From contig CM035352.1 of assembly GCA_020137815.1 (NCBI GenBank), positions 6,362,025-6,426,024 of the forward strand: a stretch of DNA of 64,000 bases, given 5' to 3'. Both the position numbers and the translations under genes were made by a program. Position 1 is the stretch's first letter, and each line of letters opens with the position of its first letter. The DNA is from Hormiphora californensis. Lineage: Eukaryota; Ctenophora; Tentaculata; Cydippida; Pleurobrachiidae. Under the pieces are notes generated by a model, which searched no databases, was not told the DNA's origin, and saw only the letters and a list, made by a program, of their open reading frames with translations. This document shows, piece after piece, positions 44,339 through 57,238 of the stretch.

Positions 44339-44962
44339 GGTCCTTATCCTTAGCTGGGAGCGAATATATGAGATTATTTGTGAATTTAATTACGTTATAA
44401 AGAGTGATTAGTTTTATAGAGTGCTAGATTTATAGGGTCTTCGCAGACGAGAAAGTAGAAACTATGCCAATATTTTGTATTGTTTTCGCGTTCGTTAGAC
44501 TAAGAGTAGTTTCCGCTTTCGAAAGACGAAAGTGGAGGATCGAAACAACCCTGAACACGGAAAAGTAAAAATAATGTGAAGATGTTCCATATCATATTGT
44601 ACTGAATAAAAATGTTCAGTCCGAAAGTTCCAACATTTTTCTACACATGTGACTGGGTCACCTGCACATAACTAGCAGCTGCTTTTTCCTCATAGCTGAT
44701 ACTTTCTATGGTAGAGACTATAGCCACTGAAAGTAAGCAGCTGGCCATGATCATGGTTGGGTCACTTTGACTGAGAGACACTTTATGTCAGCTTTGTCAA
44801 GATTTGATCCTTACAAACAGATCACGGCTATAAGTTTAATTCACTGTGATAAATGAGATATTTCAAGTTGGGACATAGTTGCCAGTTGTTATGTTCTAAC
44901 CCTCCCTTTACAGTTTACATTTGTAAATTTTCGCAAGCAGAGCTTACAAAAAGGTAATGGAT

Positions 44963-46011
44963 TCACACTTCTTTCACTGCCAATTTTTGTTTGCAACGGA
45001 AAGGGGGGCTCTCTCACACTTTTTCACTGCCATATTTTGTTTCGCACGACTTTGGGGGCTCTGTCCCTTCCTTATTGAATTTTGTTTATATTTGAGAGAG
45101 TATCACACATTACATAGTGTGAGAGAATAGTGTGTGTGTGTATTTCAACAAGGACACCTACCCAACCTCCTGTAAAGCTGGCAACATCGATCTACAAGCA
45201 ACCATCGCATCAAAACAGATAAACTTGTCATGTTGTTGTCAGTCTACTGATTATTGTCATGTTTGTCTCTATAGGTTTCGTCATGTATGCTGTCCGTCAG
45301 TTTGGTAATAAGTTATTTAGTTTTATTTCATGTTGCATTGTATTATATTTCACCACCCGGTTGGGAATCTACTTTATATTATATATTAGTGCCCTATCTC
45401 AGCTTTCTTTCTGGATGTCCCTAGCCTTCTGGTGATGGTGTGTGGTGGTATTTGATTTGAGAGGGCGGTCACAGTTAGCGTGTTGTTAGTAAGGTACCTT
45501 CCCTTGTACCTGGTGTTTCATCTGCGTGGAGTCTGGGGGTGTTGTGCAGTTTGGGAGTTGTAATTTGGGGTTTTCTGTAGCTCGCAGTATTTTTACGGTA
45601 CTTTTTTAGGTTTCTCGCATTTTCTTGTATCTTGGTTGGGGGTTATGGATAGGCTTGCCCCCACCCCCATTATTATTTTTCAGGTACGACAGCAGACTGC
45701 ACAAATCATGATACAACTTTCAGGTCACCGTTTTCTATCTTATTCTAATCCCCTGATTCTCTGGCTCATCCTTGTCCAAGGTTCTTTGGTCCCTGCCCTC
45801 AGCTCTATCTCACCCTTCTCCTGTATGGCGGCGCCATACCCCATTTGATTCTCAGTGCGCTCAGATGGGTCGCGGCGCCAGGCAGCCCTTCTCCCTATTT
45901 TATCTTTTAGGACCTCGAGCAGCTGCAGGCCTCTTCTCACACAGTTCCCCTTTGACAGTCTATCTAGTTATTGTTTTGGCTATTCCTTAATTGCAGATTC
46001 CCTTCTTCTCG

Positions 46012-46105
<94 letters not shown>

Positions 46106-46609
46106 ACTCTCTCTCTCTCACTCTCTCTCTCTCTTTCTCTCTCTCTCTCACTCTCTCTGCTCTTTCAATATTCTCTTTCCTCACCTCATCTTATCAATGG
46201 GAAAGGTAGGCCGTGCTACAACAAGTTTTAAGTGTTGTGGCACTGTCTATCTACAAAAAGTTGGCCATACCATGCAAGTCAAGTCAGCATCAAATACCGC
46301 AGCAGACTGCGTTCAGCACCAACCATGCACCCACGTCACCTACCCGGCGTATTCTTCTTTATGGCCACTCTGTCCCCTGGAGAGAGGATCACTTATTCCA
46401 ACCCTCTCAAAGGCAAAACGTTACCTAATCGACCAAGACCCTCTCAAAGGCAAAACAATACCTATTTTCAAGACCAAGAACCTCTCAAAGGCAATATGTT
46501 ACCTACCCGACCAAGACCCTCTCAAAGGCAAAACGTTACCAAGAAATGAAGTTTAAAATGTGTCAATCCGACGAGGAATCACGTGAATCCTTATGACTTC
46601 ATAACTAGC
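44963..46609. other. Spacer between duplicated blocks
   Basis: No convincing gene. It contains a palindromic GGCGGCGCC site near 45826, the CT microsatellite at 46013-46160, and at 46395-46550 three or four units of CCTCTCAAAGGCAAAACGTT separated by CCAAGACC. The minisatellite keeps short frames open (DPLKGKTLP) without other coding support. Confidence 0.5.
46013..46160. repeat. CT microsatellite
   Basis: About 65 CT units with a few AA or CA interruptions near its 3' end. Confidence 0.95.
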
Positions 46610-48185
46610 TTAGATCTACTCACAAGTGCGTTTTCATCACCCGTAACAGCTTTATCCTGTACGAAGTGACTCCATGTCTAACTAATCCGTTCATCAACCA
46701 CCTATGAAACCTTGTGAGTCAGGATTCTTACTGGAGGTGAATACCAGTGCCTCCAACCCTGTATCACTTAAAAGTATAAAATATGGAATAGTTAAATGAA
46801 TATACCATAACTTCTAGTTCTAACTTTTTGTCGCCCGTGCGTAATTTCCCTACCTTCACACTGTGTATATGTGCAATTTGATTCACAGTCACAATGTTTG
46901 CTTTACTTTTACAATATCTCTCTACTTCTTCTCTACACTCTCTCTCTCTCTCGCACCAACTCTCTCCTCTCTCTCCTCTCTCTCCCTCCTCTCTCCTCAT
47001 CACTCTCCGTCCTCTCGGTCTCCTCATTCTCCGGTCTCTCTCTCTCTCTTGCCTCTCTTCGCTCTCTCTCCTCTCGATCTCTGCTCATCCCTCTCCTGCC
47101 TACGAGGCTATCGCTTCCTGCTCCATTTTCAGCGTAGTGTACAGGTGTGCACGGAGTAGTACATAACAGATAGCTAACTCGTGCATAAGTTTTGCTGAAG
47201 CATTTAAATGTTAAACAAAGTACTAACCGAACTGCGTATAAAGATAGACCAGTTAAACTAAAAGAAATTTTTGTGCTAATTACTATTTTACACTTCTCAG
47301 GTAGAACATACAGATGCATCATGTTGAGGTTTATAATGGTGTGATTAGTTTTTAGCTAAAAACTAACGTAACTACAACCCACGAAACAATTTCCAACTAG
47401 TGATGCACCGCATTCCTGAAGCAGGACACGGAGATATCACTAACCAGGAACTGGGTAGATAGACATTCAAATTTGTGAGCGCTTAGAAAGAACTCTGAAA
47501 TGATCTTTACCTAACCTCCCAAATTATAGAAATCTCATATTATTATTTTATCAGCTCATGCTTAGCAGAATATTGCACACTTGTTAACAGTGTAACGCGA
47601 AAAAGCGAAAATAACCAGCATGGAACATTAAAAAAATCCTACCTATTACATATATACGGAAGTGCGTACGCCTTGTAATGACTAGACGATGATAAATACA
47701 ATGATAGTGCTGGTCATTTGAGGAGGATCAGATCGTGAGGATACCTCGCTATTGTCACTGAAGGACAACCAATCAGAATACAAGATAAATTTGAAACTTT
47801 AAAATGGATACCTGCTGTTATAGCTAAATTTGATCCGACCAAAGATTATAATGCATAAAGTTTATCGAACCATATTCCATAATCGATAAAAAATTAATTT
47901 TACTACGGTAGGAAGAGATGAGTAGCAGACTGAGGACGACCGAGATGAGAGAGGAGAGGGGGGGGGGGGCGAAAGAGCTTTACTATAATGCCTATACATG
48001 TCTCATAGGTCACCATTGCTTATTGAAAAATGAGTATGCCCAAAAGAAACATGCTCTTAGCCAACGATATATTACTAGCCCTAGCCGAAACAATAAAATG
48101 CCAAAACTATAAGGATACCAGCGCAAGGCTCAACAACCAACGAATATTATTAAAGTGTAACATGACCATAAGGTTTTTCCTATCG
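46610..48185. repeat. Duplicated block, copy B part 1 (indel-rich)
   Basis: Matches 42240-43510 along its length but with a single-base insertion or deletion roughly every 10-20 bp. For example, TGTGTATATGTGCAATTTGA stands against TGTGTATATGTGTATTGATT. Substitutions are few. The pattern looks more like unpolished long reads than neutral decay. The homology resumes at 55900. Confidence 0.8.
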
Positions 48186-49089
48186 CATGCAACTATCATA
48201 CTATAATTAAAGCAATTTATAATATTGCAAATGCTGTGGCTGTGAGGATGGTGTAGTAATCCAACAGTGCCAAAAGATGTGCGGTGATATGCAAGATGGC
48301 GCTGCATAGCCCAGCTACGCCAGCTGCAGACCATTTGTGCTTGAATGCGCTGCACGTGCGCGTTGCGTAGCACCAGTGGCAGTGATGAGGAAAGTGTGCC
48401 TCTCTGGGTGGAGATTCGGGTCAACGGCACGGTGCATAAATACTTCAAGCGCCTGTTTTATCTAGATTAAAGCCAAATATGGGATAATCCCATGTCCCGC
48501 TATTTTTTAACCAAATATTAGCCACAATAATCCTGCCACGAAATCGGCCTTTTGCAGCGTGTTGTCCCGTAGAGTCGACTCCTTGGCACCTGACCAGACC
48601 TGCCAGCCATTAAACTTGCCACGGATGCATCCTTAGATTACATCTCTCTGCCACGGTTGTAGTGAATGATCGTTATGTTCGCATTTGATCCGTGTATCAC
48701 CACGTTTCGTGAACATGACTACTGCAACTTCAACACAATCCGGCGCAGCGAGTTGGGAATGCGAGCATATACTCCCAAACTAGGCTGCCCCCCAGACGCT
48801 ATAGACTAGTGATAGAACCTACAAAAGATGAGTGATTGAATTATTCAAAAAAGTTGTCAACACACGTAAGTAACAAAGTATCAATGGCATTATAAGAAAT
48901 GATAAGCTAATACGCTGAAGTTTATTGCACAATGTACTCCTTCACACTAAAAACTTCAGGCAACCTGGCAAAAGAGGACCCGTAACTGTTTTGATTTTTT
49001 TTTTTTTTTTTTATTCGATAAGGCAACACCCTGCTGCGTTAATTTAACCTGATAAATTTACTGATTTTAAAATTTCAATGATATACACT
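48186..49089. other. Unassigned DNA at left of fold-back element
   Basis: No gene recognised. It lies between copy B part 1 and the outer terminal repeat of the large fold-back element. The 113-codon minus-strand frame near 48107-48448 has no family features. Confidence 0.4.
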
Positions 49090-50214
49090 ATTATGGTATA
49101 GTATGCCGAAGATACTATTTAGTGACGCACTTTAATTACAGGACAGCCGATTGGGGCGCAAATGGGCCATAGTGCGCCATAAAGAAACCGATCTTCACGG
49201 CAGGATTTTTTGAGTACACATTGGGCGCCAATTGGCGCCAATAGTTGGCGATTAGCGCCACCATCCGCCAATTTGACGCGCCCAAATTAGGTCTGCCCAT
49301 TTGGCGATCCCTGCATTGGCGGTCAGTTTTGGGCTAAAAGGCGTCATGACCCTAAGTGACCACTTTTTGGGCCAATTCGATTTTTGGCGCCAAAAAACCA
49401 TTATTGGCGACAAATATTATCGCCAATAAATAAATACAGGCGCCACAAACGCGATTTTGGCGCCGGTTTTTTTGGCGCCAAAGCTCTTTTTGGGCGCCGG
49501 CTTTTGGCGGTTCACTTGGCGTGGACCCTAAAAAAAAATTGGCGCCAATAATCTGAAATTGGCGCCACCCATCCTTGACCCTAAGTTTTTGGCGCCAAAA
49601 ATCTCGTTGGCGCCAATAAATAGCGCCAATAAATAGCGCCGATAAATACCGCCAATAAATAGCGCCAATAAATAGCGCCAACTATTCCAATCTGTGAACC
49701 CTTTCGTAACAAAATCATTGGCCCCAAAATGATGTTAAATTGGCGCCAATTGATGGCGACAATTTAATGCGCCACATGAAGTTGTTAATGTTGCCGATCC
49801 GTAGAAATGTTTTGGAATGGTGTGATGATGGAGTAGTAACCTATAAGCGTGCAACACTAGGGGCCAAAACAATTACCACTTTTGCACGTGCGAATCAATG
49901 TGGTTGTTATGGCGGGTAGGCACGGCCTAGATAGGCAAGGTCAACGGCGTGCAATACTGCACGTGGCTGTTGTTGGATGCGTGTTGTTATGTGTTCGGGT
50001 GTTCCTGCCATCATGAACTGGGGTTCCATTGATTACCAAAGCTTTCATGCCTATAGGTACGTAGCACTAGTACGTATACTTACCCCGATACAGCTCCAGT
50101 TCTACGAATCTTTAATCACCTGATTCATAGATTTGAAGGGAACCTCTTCTCAATCCTTTCAACCATCCCTACCACTCTACCAACCTTATATTCTTCAGCC
50201 CGACATGATGAGAG

Positions 50215-50385
50215 ATGGAGTGAGAGGAGAGAGAAAGAGAGAGAGGAGAGCTGAGAGAAAGGGAGAGAGACAGAGAGAGAGAGAGAGAGAGGAGAGGAGG
50301 AGAGAGACGAGAGAAAGAGAGAGAGAGAGCTGAGAGAAAGGGGAGAAGAGACAGAGAGAGAGAGACAGAGAGAGATGAGAAAGAT

Positions 50386-50423
<38 letters not shown>

Positions 50424-50474
50424 GATGAGGAGAGAGAGAGAGAGAGAGAGCTGATAGAAAGGGAGAGAGACAGA

Positions 50475-50505
<31 letters not shown>

Positions 50506-50620
50506 AGAGAGAGAGAGACGATGAGAGGAGAGAGAGAGAGAGAGATAAGAGAGAGAGAGAAAGAGAAGCAGAAGAGAGGGAAGAGAGAGCGGACAGAGAG
50601 AAAGATAGAGATTAAGATCA
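50215..50620. repeat. GA-rich low-complexity tract
   Basis: About 400 bp of GAGA with scattered C, T and GG interruptions. AGCTGA(G/T)AGAAAGGGAGA recurs about three times, so it is a degraded minisatellite. Confidence 0.9.
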
Positions 50621-51039
50621 ACGGAGGTACAGCCAACGGGGTTCGACTAACGTCTAACATGCAGGGTCCAACCAACAGGCTTTTATCCCTAAGATCTGTT
50701 TACTTGACACTCCGTATCTTAATTTTCAATAATGTACCTAAATCACAGCCAGTACCTAATGTTAAATGGCATTCCTCCACGTTTGAAGGGCCCCGTTATA
50801 ATAACTGGAAAGATAGTGTGACGAGTTTCGGGGTCAGACATTGTGGTAGTACCACTGGTAATGAAAGTTATCCGCACAAATGCCAGCATCTGCAAACTGA
50901 GCTGTCTGGCGGCGCCAGACAGCTCTGACAGATCCTGAAAGTGCGCTCAGATGGGCGCCAGACAGAAACTGAATGTTTTGGTTTTTTGGCGCCAATAATT
51001 GGCGCTAATAAATTGGCGCCAAAAAGTGGCGCTAACAAC

Positions 51040-52840
51040 TAGCGCTGGGGGGGCCGTCACCTTTTTTTTTGTCTACTTTTGTCTACTTTTGTCTACAGCA
51101 CTTTGAAAATTTCAGTGCAAAGTAGACAAAAGTAGACAAAAGTAGACAAAAGTAGACAAAAGTAGACAAAAAATTTTCAAGTACAGAAAACAACTTCTGA
51201 TTTTCTGTAATTGTTAAGTATTTTCATATTATACTTTGGAAATGTTTTTTATTAATTATTCATATTCCAATGGCCCCTTCTTTATTCCTAAATTAGAAAA
51301 CTTTAAGAACAATTGCTGTAGTCGAGTGTAGACAAGAGTGTTTGGGGGTAAAGAGGGGGCAATTGAAAACGAAACTACTAATAGAAACGTAGATAAAGTA
51401 TTATATGAGAATACTTAACAAGTGCAGAAAATTTAAAAAATATTTTCTAAATCGTTTTCTAAACTTGAAATTTTTTGTCTACTTTTGTCTACTTTTGTCT
51501 ACAGGTGTTCCTAAAGGGTTCTAAGAGTGTTTGGGGGTAAAGGGGGCAATTGAAGTCACAAACACCCATACACACATAAATATAGTCCCAATAGAGAACA
51601 TAGAAATACATATCAAGGATAGAAATTGTTTGGGAATTGTTTTCTAAACTTGAAAACTTTTTGTCACTTTTGTCTACTTTTGTCTACAGGTGTTCCTAAA
51701 GTGTTCTAAGAGTGTTTGGGGGTAAAGAGGGGGCAATTGAAGTCACAAACACCCATACACACATAAATATAGTCCCAATAGAGAACATAGAAATACATAG
51801 CAATGATAGAAATTGTTTGGGAATTGTTTTCTAAACTTGAAATTTTTTGTCTACTTTTGTCTACAGGTGTTCCTAAAGTGTTCTAAGAGTGTTTGGGGGT
51901 AAAGAGGGAGCAATTGAAGTCACAAACACCCGCGCCGTACACACATAAATATAGTCCCAATAGAGAACATGGAAATACATATCAAGGATAGAAATTGTTT
52001 GGGAATTGTTTTCTAAACTTGAAAACTTTTTGTCTACTTTGTCTACTTTTGTCTACAGGTGTTCCTAAAGTGTTCTAAGAGTGTTGGGGGTAAAGAGGGG
52101 GCAATTGAAGTCACAAAACACCATACACACATAAAAGAGAACATGGAAAAACCTATCAAGGATAGAAATCGTTTTCTAAACTGAAAATTTTTTTGTCTAC
52201 TTTTGTCATACTTTGTCTTCCAGGTGTCTAAGTGTTCTAAGAGTGTTGGGGAAAGAGGGAGCAATGAAGTACAACACCCGTATACACATAAGTTAGTACC
52301 AATAGCGAACATAGAAAATACATAAGCAATTGATAGACATTGTGGGAATTGTTTTCAAACTTGAAAAAATTTTTGTCTACTTTTGTTACAGGTGTCCTAA
52401 AGTGGTTCTAAGAGTGTTTGGGGGTAAAGAGGGAGCAATTGAAGTCACAAACACCCGTACACACATAAATATAGTCCCAATAGAGAACATGGAAATACAT
52501 ATCAAGGATAGAAATTGTTTGGGAATTGTTTTCTAAACTTGAAAACTTTTTGTCTACTTTTGTCTACTTTTGTCTACAGGTGTTCTAAGAGTGTTTGGGG
52601 GTAAAGAGGGGGCAATTAAAATCGAAATTACTAATAGAAACGTAGATAAAGTGTATGAGAATACTTAACAAGTGCAGAAAATGTTTAAAAAAATTCTTAA
52701 CTTGAAAAAAAAAGTTTTGTCTACTTTTGTCTACATTTGTCTACTTTTGTCTACTTTTGTCTACACTTTCATTTTCAAAATCTGGTGCAATGTTCCTGTA
52801 GACAAAAAAAAAGGTGACGGCCCCCCCCTAGCGCTCAAGG
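51040..52840. mobile_element. Internal element bounded by GGGCCGTCACC repeats, with ~165-190 bp tandem units
   Basis: The ends AGCGCTGGGGGGGCCGTCAC plus a T tract and GTCTAC, and the inverted form ending at about 52835, enclose the segment. Inside, about seven units of 165-192 bp repeat (unit marker GTCTACAGGTGTTCCTAAAG near 51498, 51683, 51860, 52052, 52218, 52385 and 52573). Each has several GTCTACTTTT pentamer-pairs. The units near 52130-52400 are shortened by many single-base deletions. Confidence 0.75.
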
Positions 52841-53204
52841 GTAAGTTAGCCGAAATTTCAAAGTTGGCGCTAATAATTGGCGCCAATTTTCCATCCTATG
52901 ACCCTAAATATTCAACAAATTGGCGCCAATAGTTGGCGCCAACTTTCGCCAGAGTTGGCGCCAAAACTTAGGGTCAAGGATGGGTGGCGCCAATTTCAGA
53001 ATTGGCGCCAATTTTTTAGGGTTCACCCAAGTGAACCGCCAAAAGCCGGCGCCAAAAAGAGCTTTGGCGCCAAAAAAAACCGGCGCCAAATCGCGTTTTG
53101 GCGCCGGTATTTTTTATTGGCGATAATATTTGGAGCCAATAATGGTTTTTGGCGCCAAAAAATCGAAAATTGGCGCCAAAAATTGGTCACTTAGGGTCAT
53201 GACC

Positions 53205-54550
53205 CTTTTACCTCAGTTTGGCGCCTATTGGCGCCGATTGGCGATCGCCAATCTTGTTCAACCGCCAATAATTGGCGGTGATTGGCGCTGCCGCCAATCG
53301 GCGTTTGGTACCTTTGGTGAAAAGAGGGGAACCAGCCGCCAATTGGCGACGATTGGCGCCAATCGGAAACTTTGGCGCCAAAAGTATTGGCGCCAAATTG
53401 GCGCCAATAGGAACATTTGGCGCCAATACTTTTGGCGCCAATTTGGCGCCAATCGGAAACTTTGGCGCCAATACTTTTGGCGCCAATTTGGCGCCAATCG
53501 GAAAATTTGGCGCCAATACTTTTGGCGCCAAATCTTTTGGCGCCACTCTGTTTGCAGGTTACCACTCTGTTTGCAGGTTAAAATGACGAGACACAAGATG
53601 ATACTAACAAGATGATACATACAAGATGATAGAACATGATAACAAGATACAAGATCATAGAATAGGTGGCAATGAAACCAACTCGATGCTGATTGGTAGT
53701 ATTTAAAACAATGCTGTACTGTGACATTTGTGTATAATTTTTTTTCGTGATTCTATATCTTGTGTTTAGTGTTATTTCAGACAGGGTGGTACGGTTCCGG
53801 GACAAATACCTTTGAACCACCCTGTCTTGTCATGGTGACGGTGTTACATATACACTGTATAATATGTATACAGGTACTGTTACATATACATATGTAACAG
53901 TACCATGACAAGACAAGGTGGTTCAAAGGTATTTGTCCCGGAACCGTACCACCCTGTCTGAAATAACACTAAACACAAGATATAGAATCACGAAAAAAAT
54001 TATACACAAATGTCACAGTACAGCATTGTTTTAAATACTACCAATCAGCATCGAGTTGGTTTCATTGCCACCTATTCTATGATCTTGTATCTTGTTATCA
54101 TGTTCTATCATCTTGTATGTATCATCTTGTTAGTATCATCTTGTGTCTCGTCATTTTAACCTGCAAACAGAGTGGTAACCTGCAAACAGAGTGGCGCCAA
54201 AAGATTTGGCGCCAAAAGTATTGGCGCCAAATTTTCCGATTGGCGCCAAATTGGCGCCAAAAGTATTGGCGCCAAAGTTTCCGATTGGCGCCAAATTGGC
54301 GCCAAAAGTATTGGCGCCAAATGTTCCTATTGGCGCCAATTTGGCGCCAATACTTTTGGCGCCAAAAGTATTGGCGCCAAAGTTTCCGATTGGCGCCAAT
54401 CGGCGCCAATTGGCGGCTGGTTCCCCTCTTTTCACCAAAGGTACCAAACGCCGATTGGCGGCAGCGCCAATCACCGCCAATTATTGGCGGTTGAACAAGA
54501 TTGGCGATCGCCAATCGGCGCCAATAGGCGCCAATCGGCGCCAAACTGAC
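53205..54550. repeat. Near-perfect 1.35 kb palindrome
   Basis: Left arm 53205-53835 and right arm 53900-54550 are reverse complements apart from a ~20-35 bp expansion in the right arm and a few changes. The centre near 53866 is AT-rich. The inner parts hold a smaller palindrome, CAGACAGGGTGGTACGGTTC with its partner AACCACCCTGTCTTG. Long ORFs from both strands (for example GANFGANTF-type repeats) come only from the palindromic lattice. Confidence 0.88.
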
Positions 54551-55899
54551 CGCCAATTGGCGCCAAAATGGCGCCAATTTGGGTAGAAGGGCCACGGCCC
54601 TTGAACACCGCCACGTGGCGGTTTTAACCGCCACGTGGCCCCTGGACGTGGCGTCAATTCTCAGGACGTGGCGCCAATGAGCCTTTTTGGCGGTGTTCAT
54701 GTGGCGTTAATAGTCGAAATTGGCGCTTCGAATTGGCGCTTTTCTTTTTTGGCCCCAGGGGCGTGGCGTTGGCCCCAGGACGTGGCGTCAATTTTGAAAG
54801 GATGGCGCCAATGGATTTTTGTCGATTTTAGCGCCACGTGGTTTTTTGAATTTTCGGTGTGGCGTCAATAATTGACGCCACATAATTGGCGCCACATAAA
54901 CTCCGCCACATCAAAGCGCCAAAGTAATTATTAGCGCCATTTACATGGCGCTAATTGAGTTCTTACATGGCGATATATTTACATAAACACAGCTCTTTTT
55001 TAACTGTTCAATCCTTGATGCCTCTGTGGGTCTTTAGGGACTTCTACGGGCATTCAGGGACCTCTGGTGTCCTCTTGGGGCGTTTCAGGGGACTCTAGAG
55101 AACTTTGGTGGCTTTTTGGGGGCCTTGTGTGCTCATCTGGGGCTGCATTCGATCTTTCTGGGCTTTTGAGGGACTCTAATCGACTCTAGTGGCCTCTAGG
55201 GGTCTCTTGGAGCCTTCTAGGGGGCTTTTAGGTGACTCTAGCGCCTCCTGGGGGTCCCTAGGAGCCACTAGGGGGTTTCTGGCATCAGTTTATATGGCGC
55301 CAATTTACATGGCGCAAAAAAATTAGCGCCAAAAATTAGCGCCAAATGATAGGCCAAAAAAACAAATTGGCGATTCGAATTTTTCGGGTGTGGCGTCATC
55401 CGAAAGCGCCAAAAAATTTTGACATCTCCGCCACTCAAAAATTGACGCCACGTCCTGGGGCCAACGCCACGTCCCTGGGGCCAAAAAAGAAAAGCGCCAA
55501 TTCGAAGCGCCAATTTCGACTATTAACGCCACATGAACACCGCCAAAAAGGCTCATTGGCGCCACGTCCTGAGAATTGACGCCACGTCCAGGGGCCACGT
55601 GGCGGTTAAAACCGCCACGTGGCGGTGTTCAAGGGCCGTGGCCCTTCTACCCCAATTTGGCGCCAAATTGGCGGTGGTGCGCAATCGCCAACTATTGGCG
55701 CCAATTGGCGCCAATGTACCAAAAAATCCCGTGAAATCGGGTCTTTATTGGCGCCGATTGGCGCCATTTGGCGCCAATCGGCGCCAATAAAGTGCGTCCT
55801 AATAGATCTTCCATACTACCCACTATTTGCTTAGTTTACTGTATGACCATCCCTGATATTCGCCCGTAGGGCGAGCGGGCTTACTAGTAATTATAATAC

Positions 55900-57238
55900 A
55901 AACGTCACACCCGAACTATATCTAATGCAAATTTGCCATTTCGGTATGCGATCCCCCATATCATAGTGCTGGTGAGCGCCCGGGACCCAATCGAAATCTA
56001 TCAATCGATCTAGTTTTTTTTAGATGGGATAAAGTAGTCCAATATCGACATCTCGTGATGAAAAGAAAAAAAGTTAAACAAACGGGCACTGGTGTCATAA
56101 TATTTCCTGGTTTTATCAACTACACAATAGCCTCCACACACACTTCATGTGGTGTGACGTGTACGAGTAGTAGTACAATTTCATAGAACAACTAAAAAGT
56201 AATAAGAGATGAGACCGGATGAGAGACAATATTATATACCTCACAAAATCACAACACTATTAATATTATGGATTTTGAACACTCTGCATTAGATAGAGAC
56301 TTGAGCTGGAGACATCGAAGATATTGATAAACTCGTACTGCACTAGGATTCTGTAACTACAAAGCCCACGCGATGAGAACTGTTGTTACGATCTGCTAAC
56401 GAATCACAAATTAATGAGAATTTTGATGAGATAGAGAGGGAAGAGTGAAAACAAAAGGGATCAGATGATGAATCAATCTTTAGTGAACTATAGATGGGCG
56501 ATAAATCTATATGAAATAGAGATCTCACCACGCAACAAGGATGGAGTATATAGACGGGTAAAGTGAATTACACTAACCTGATAGTGCCGTGTAGATGGTC
56601 CCTTCGTCCCTCATGGTCCTTATCCTTAGCTGGGAGCGAATATATGAGATTATTCGTGAATTTAATTACGTTATAAAGAGTGATTAGTTTTATAGAGTGC
56701 TAGATTTATAGGGTCTTCGCAGACGAGAAAGTAGAAACTATGCCAATATTTTGTATTGTTTTCGCGTTCGTTAGACTAAGAGTAGTTTCCGCTTTCGAAA
56801 GACGAAAGTGGAGGATCGAAACAACCCTGAACACGGAAAAGTAAAAATAATGTGAAGATGTTCCATATCATATTGTACTGAATAAAAATGTTCAGTCCGA
56901 AAGTTCCAACATTTTTCTACACATGTGACTGGGTCACCTGCACATAACTAGCAGCTGCTTTTTCCTCTTAGCTGATACTTTCGATGGTAGAGACTATAGC
57001 CACTGAAAGTAAGCAGCTGCCCATGATCATGGTTGGGTCACTTTGACTGAGAGACACTTTATGTCAGCTTTGTCAAGATTTGATCCTTACAAACAGATCA
57101 CGGCTATAAGTTTAATTCACTGTGATAAATGAGATATTTCAAGTTGGGACATAGTTGCCAGTTGTTATGTTCTAACCCTCCCTTTACAGTTTACATTTGT
57201 AAATTTTCGCAAGCAGAGCTTACAAAAAGGTAATGGAT
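55900..57238. repeat. Duplicated block, copy B part 2
   Basis: Nearly identical to 43540-44962, with a few small indels. It includes the second copy of the candidate first exon MRDEGTIYTALS at 56578-56614 and lacks the ~100 bp retroposon insertion of copy A. Confidence 0.88.

Larger units (their letters stand above)
49090..55835. mobile_element. Large nested fold-back element built of TTGGCGCCAA palindromes
   Basis: The outer ends are inverted copies of each other: CGAAGATACTATTTAGTGAC...GCACTTTA at 49106-49133 against the complement at 55790-55820. Inside are further inverted pairs: 49330-49600 with 52970-53215; 51040-51070 with 52800-52840; 53205-53835 with 53900-54550; and 54560-54950 with 55280-55690. 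Much of the sequence is a lattice of GGCGCC palindromes; I count 13 between 53353 and 53550. No ORF outside the repeat lattice shows a known domain. It interrupts copy B of the duplicated block. No transposase was found, so it would be non-autonomous. Confidence 0.7.

Noticed and set aside
48107-48448. 113 aa minus-strand ORF
   Set aside because: Lies in an indel-rich stretch, no recognised family, no splice or start support.
53130-55790. Many 80-190 aa ORFs on both strands in the GGCGCC region (GANFGANTF- and WRQIGAN-type repeats)
   Set aside because: They come from a palindromic lattice read in several frames, mirror each other in the two arms, and show no domain, start context or splice support.
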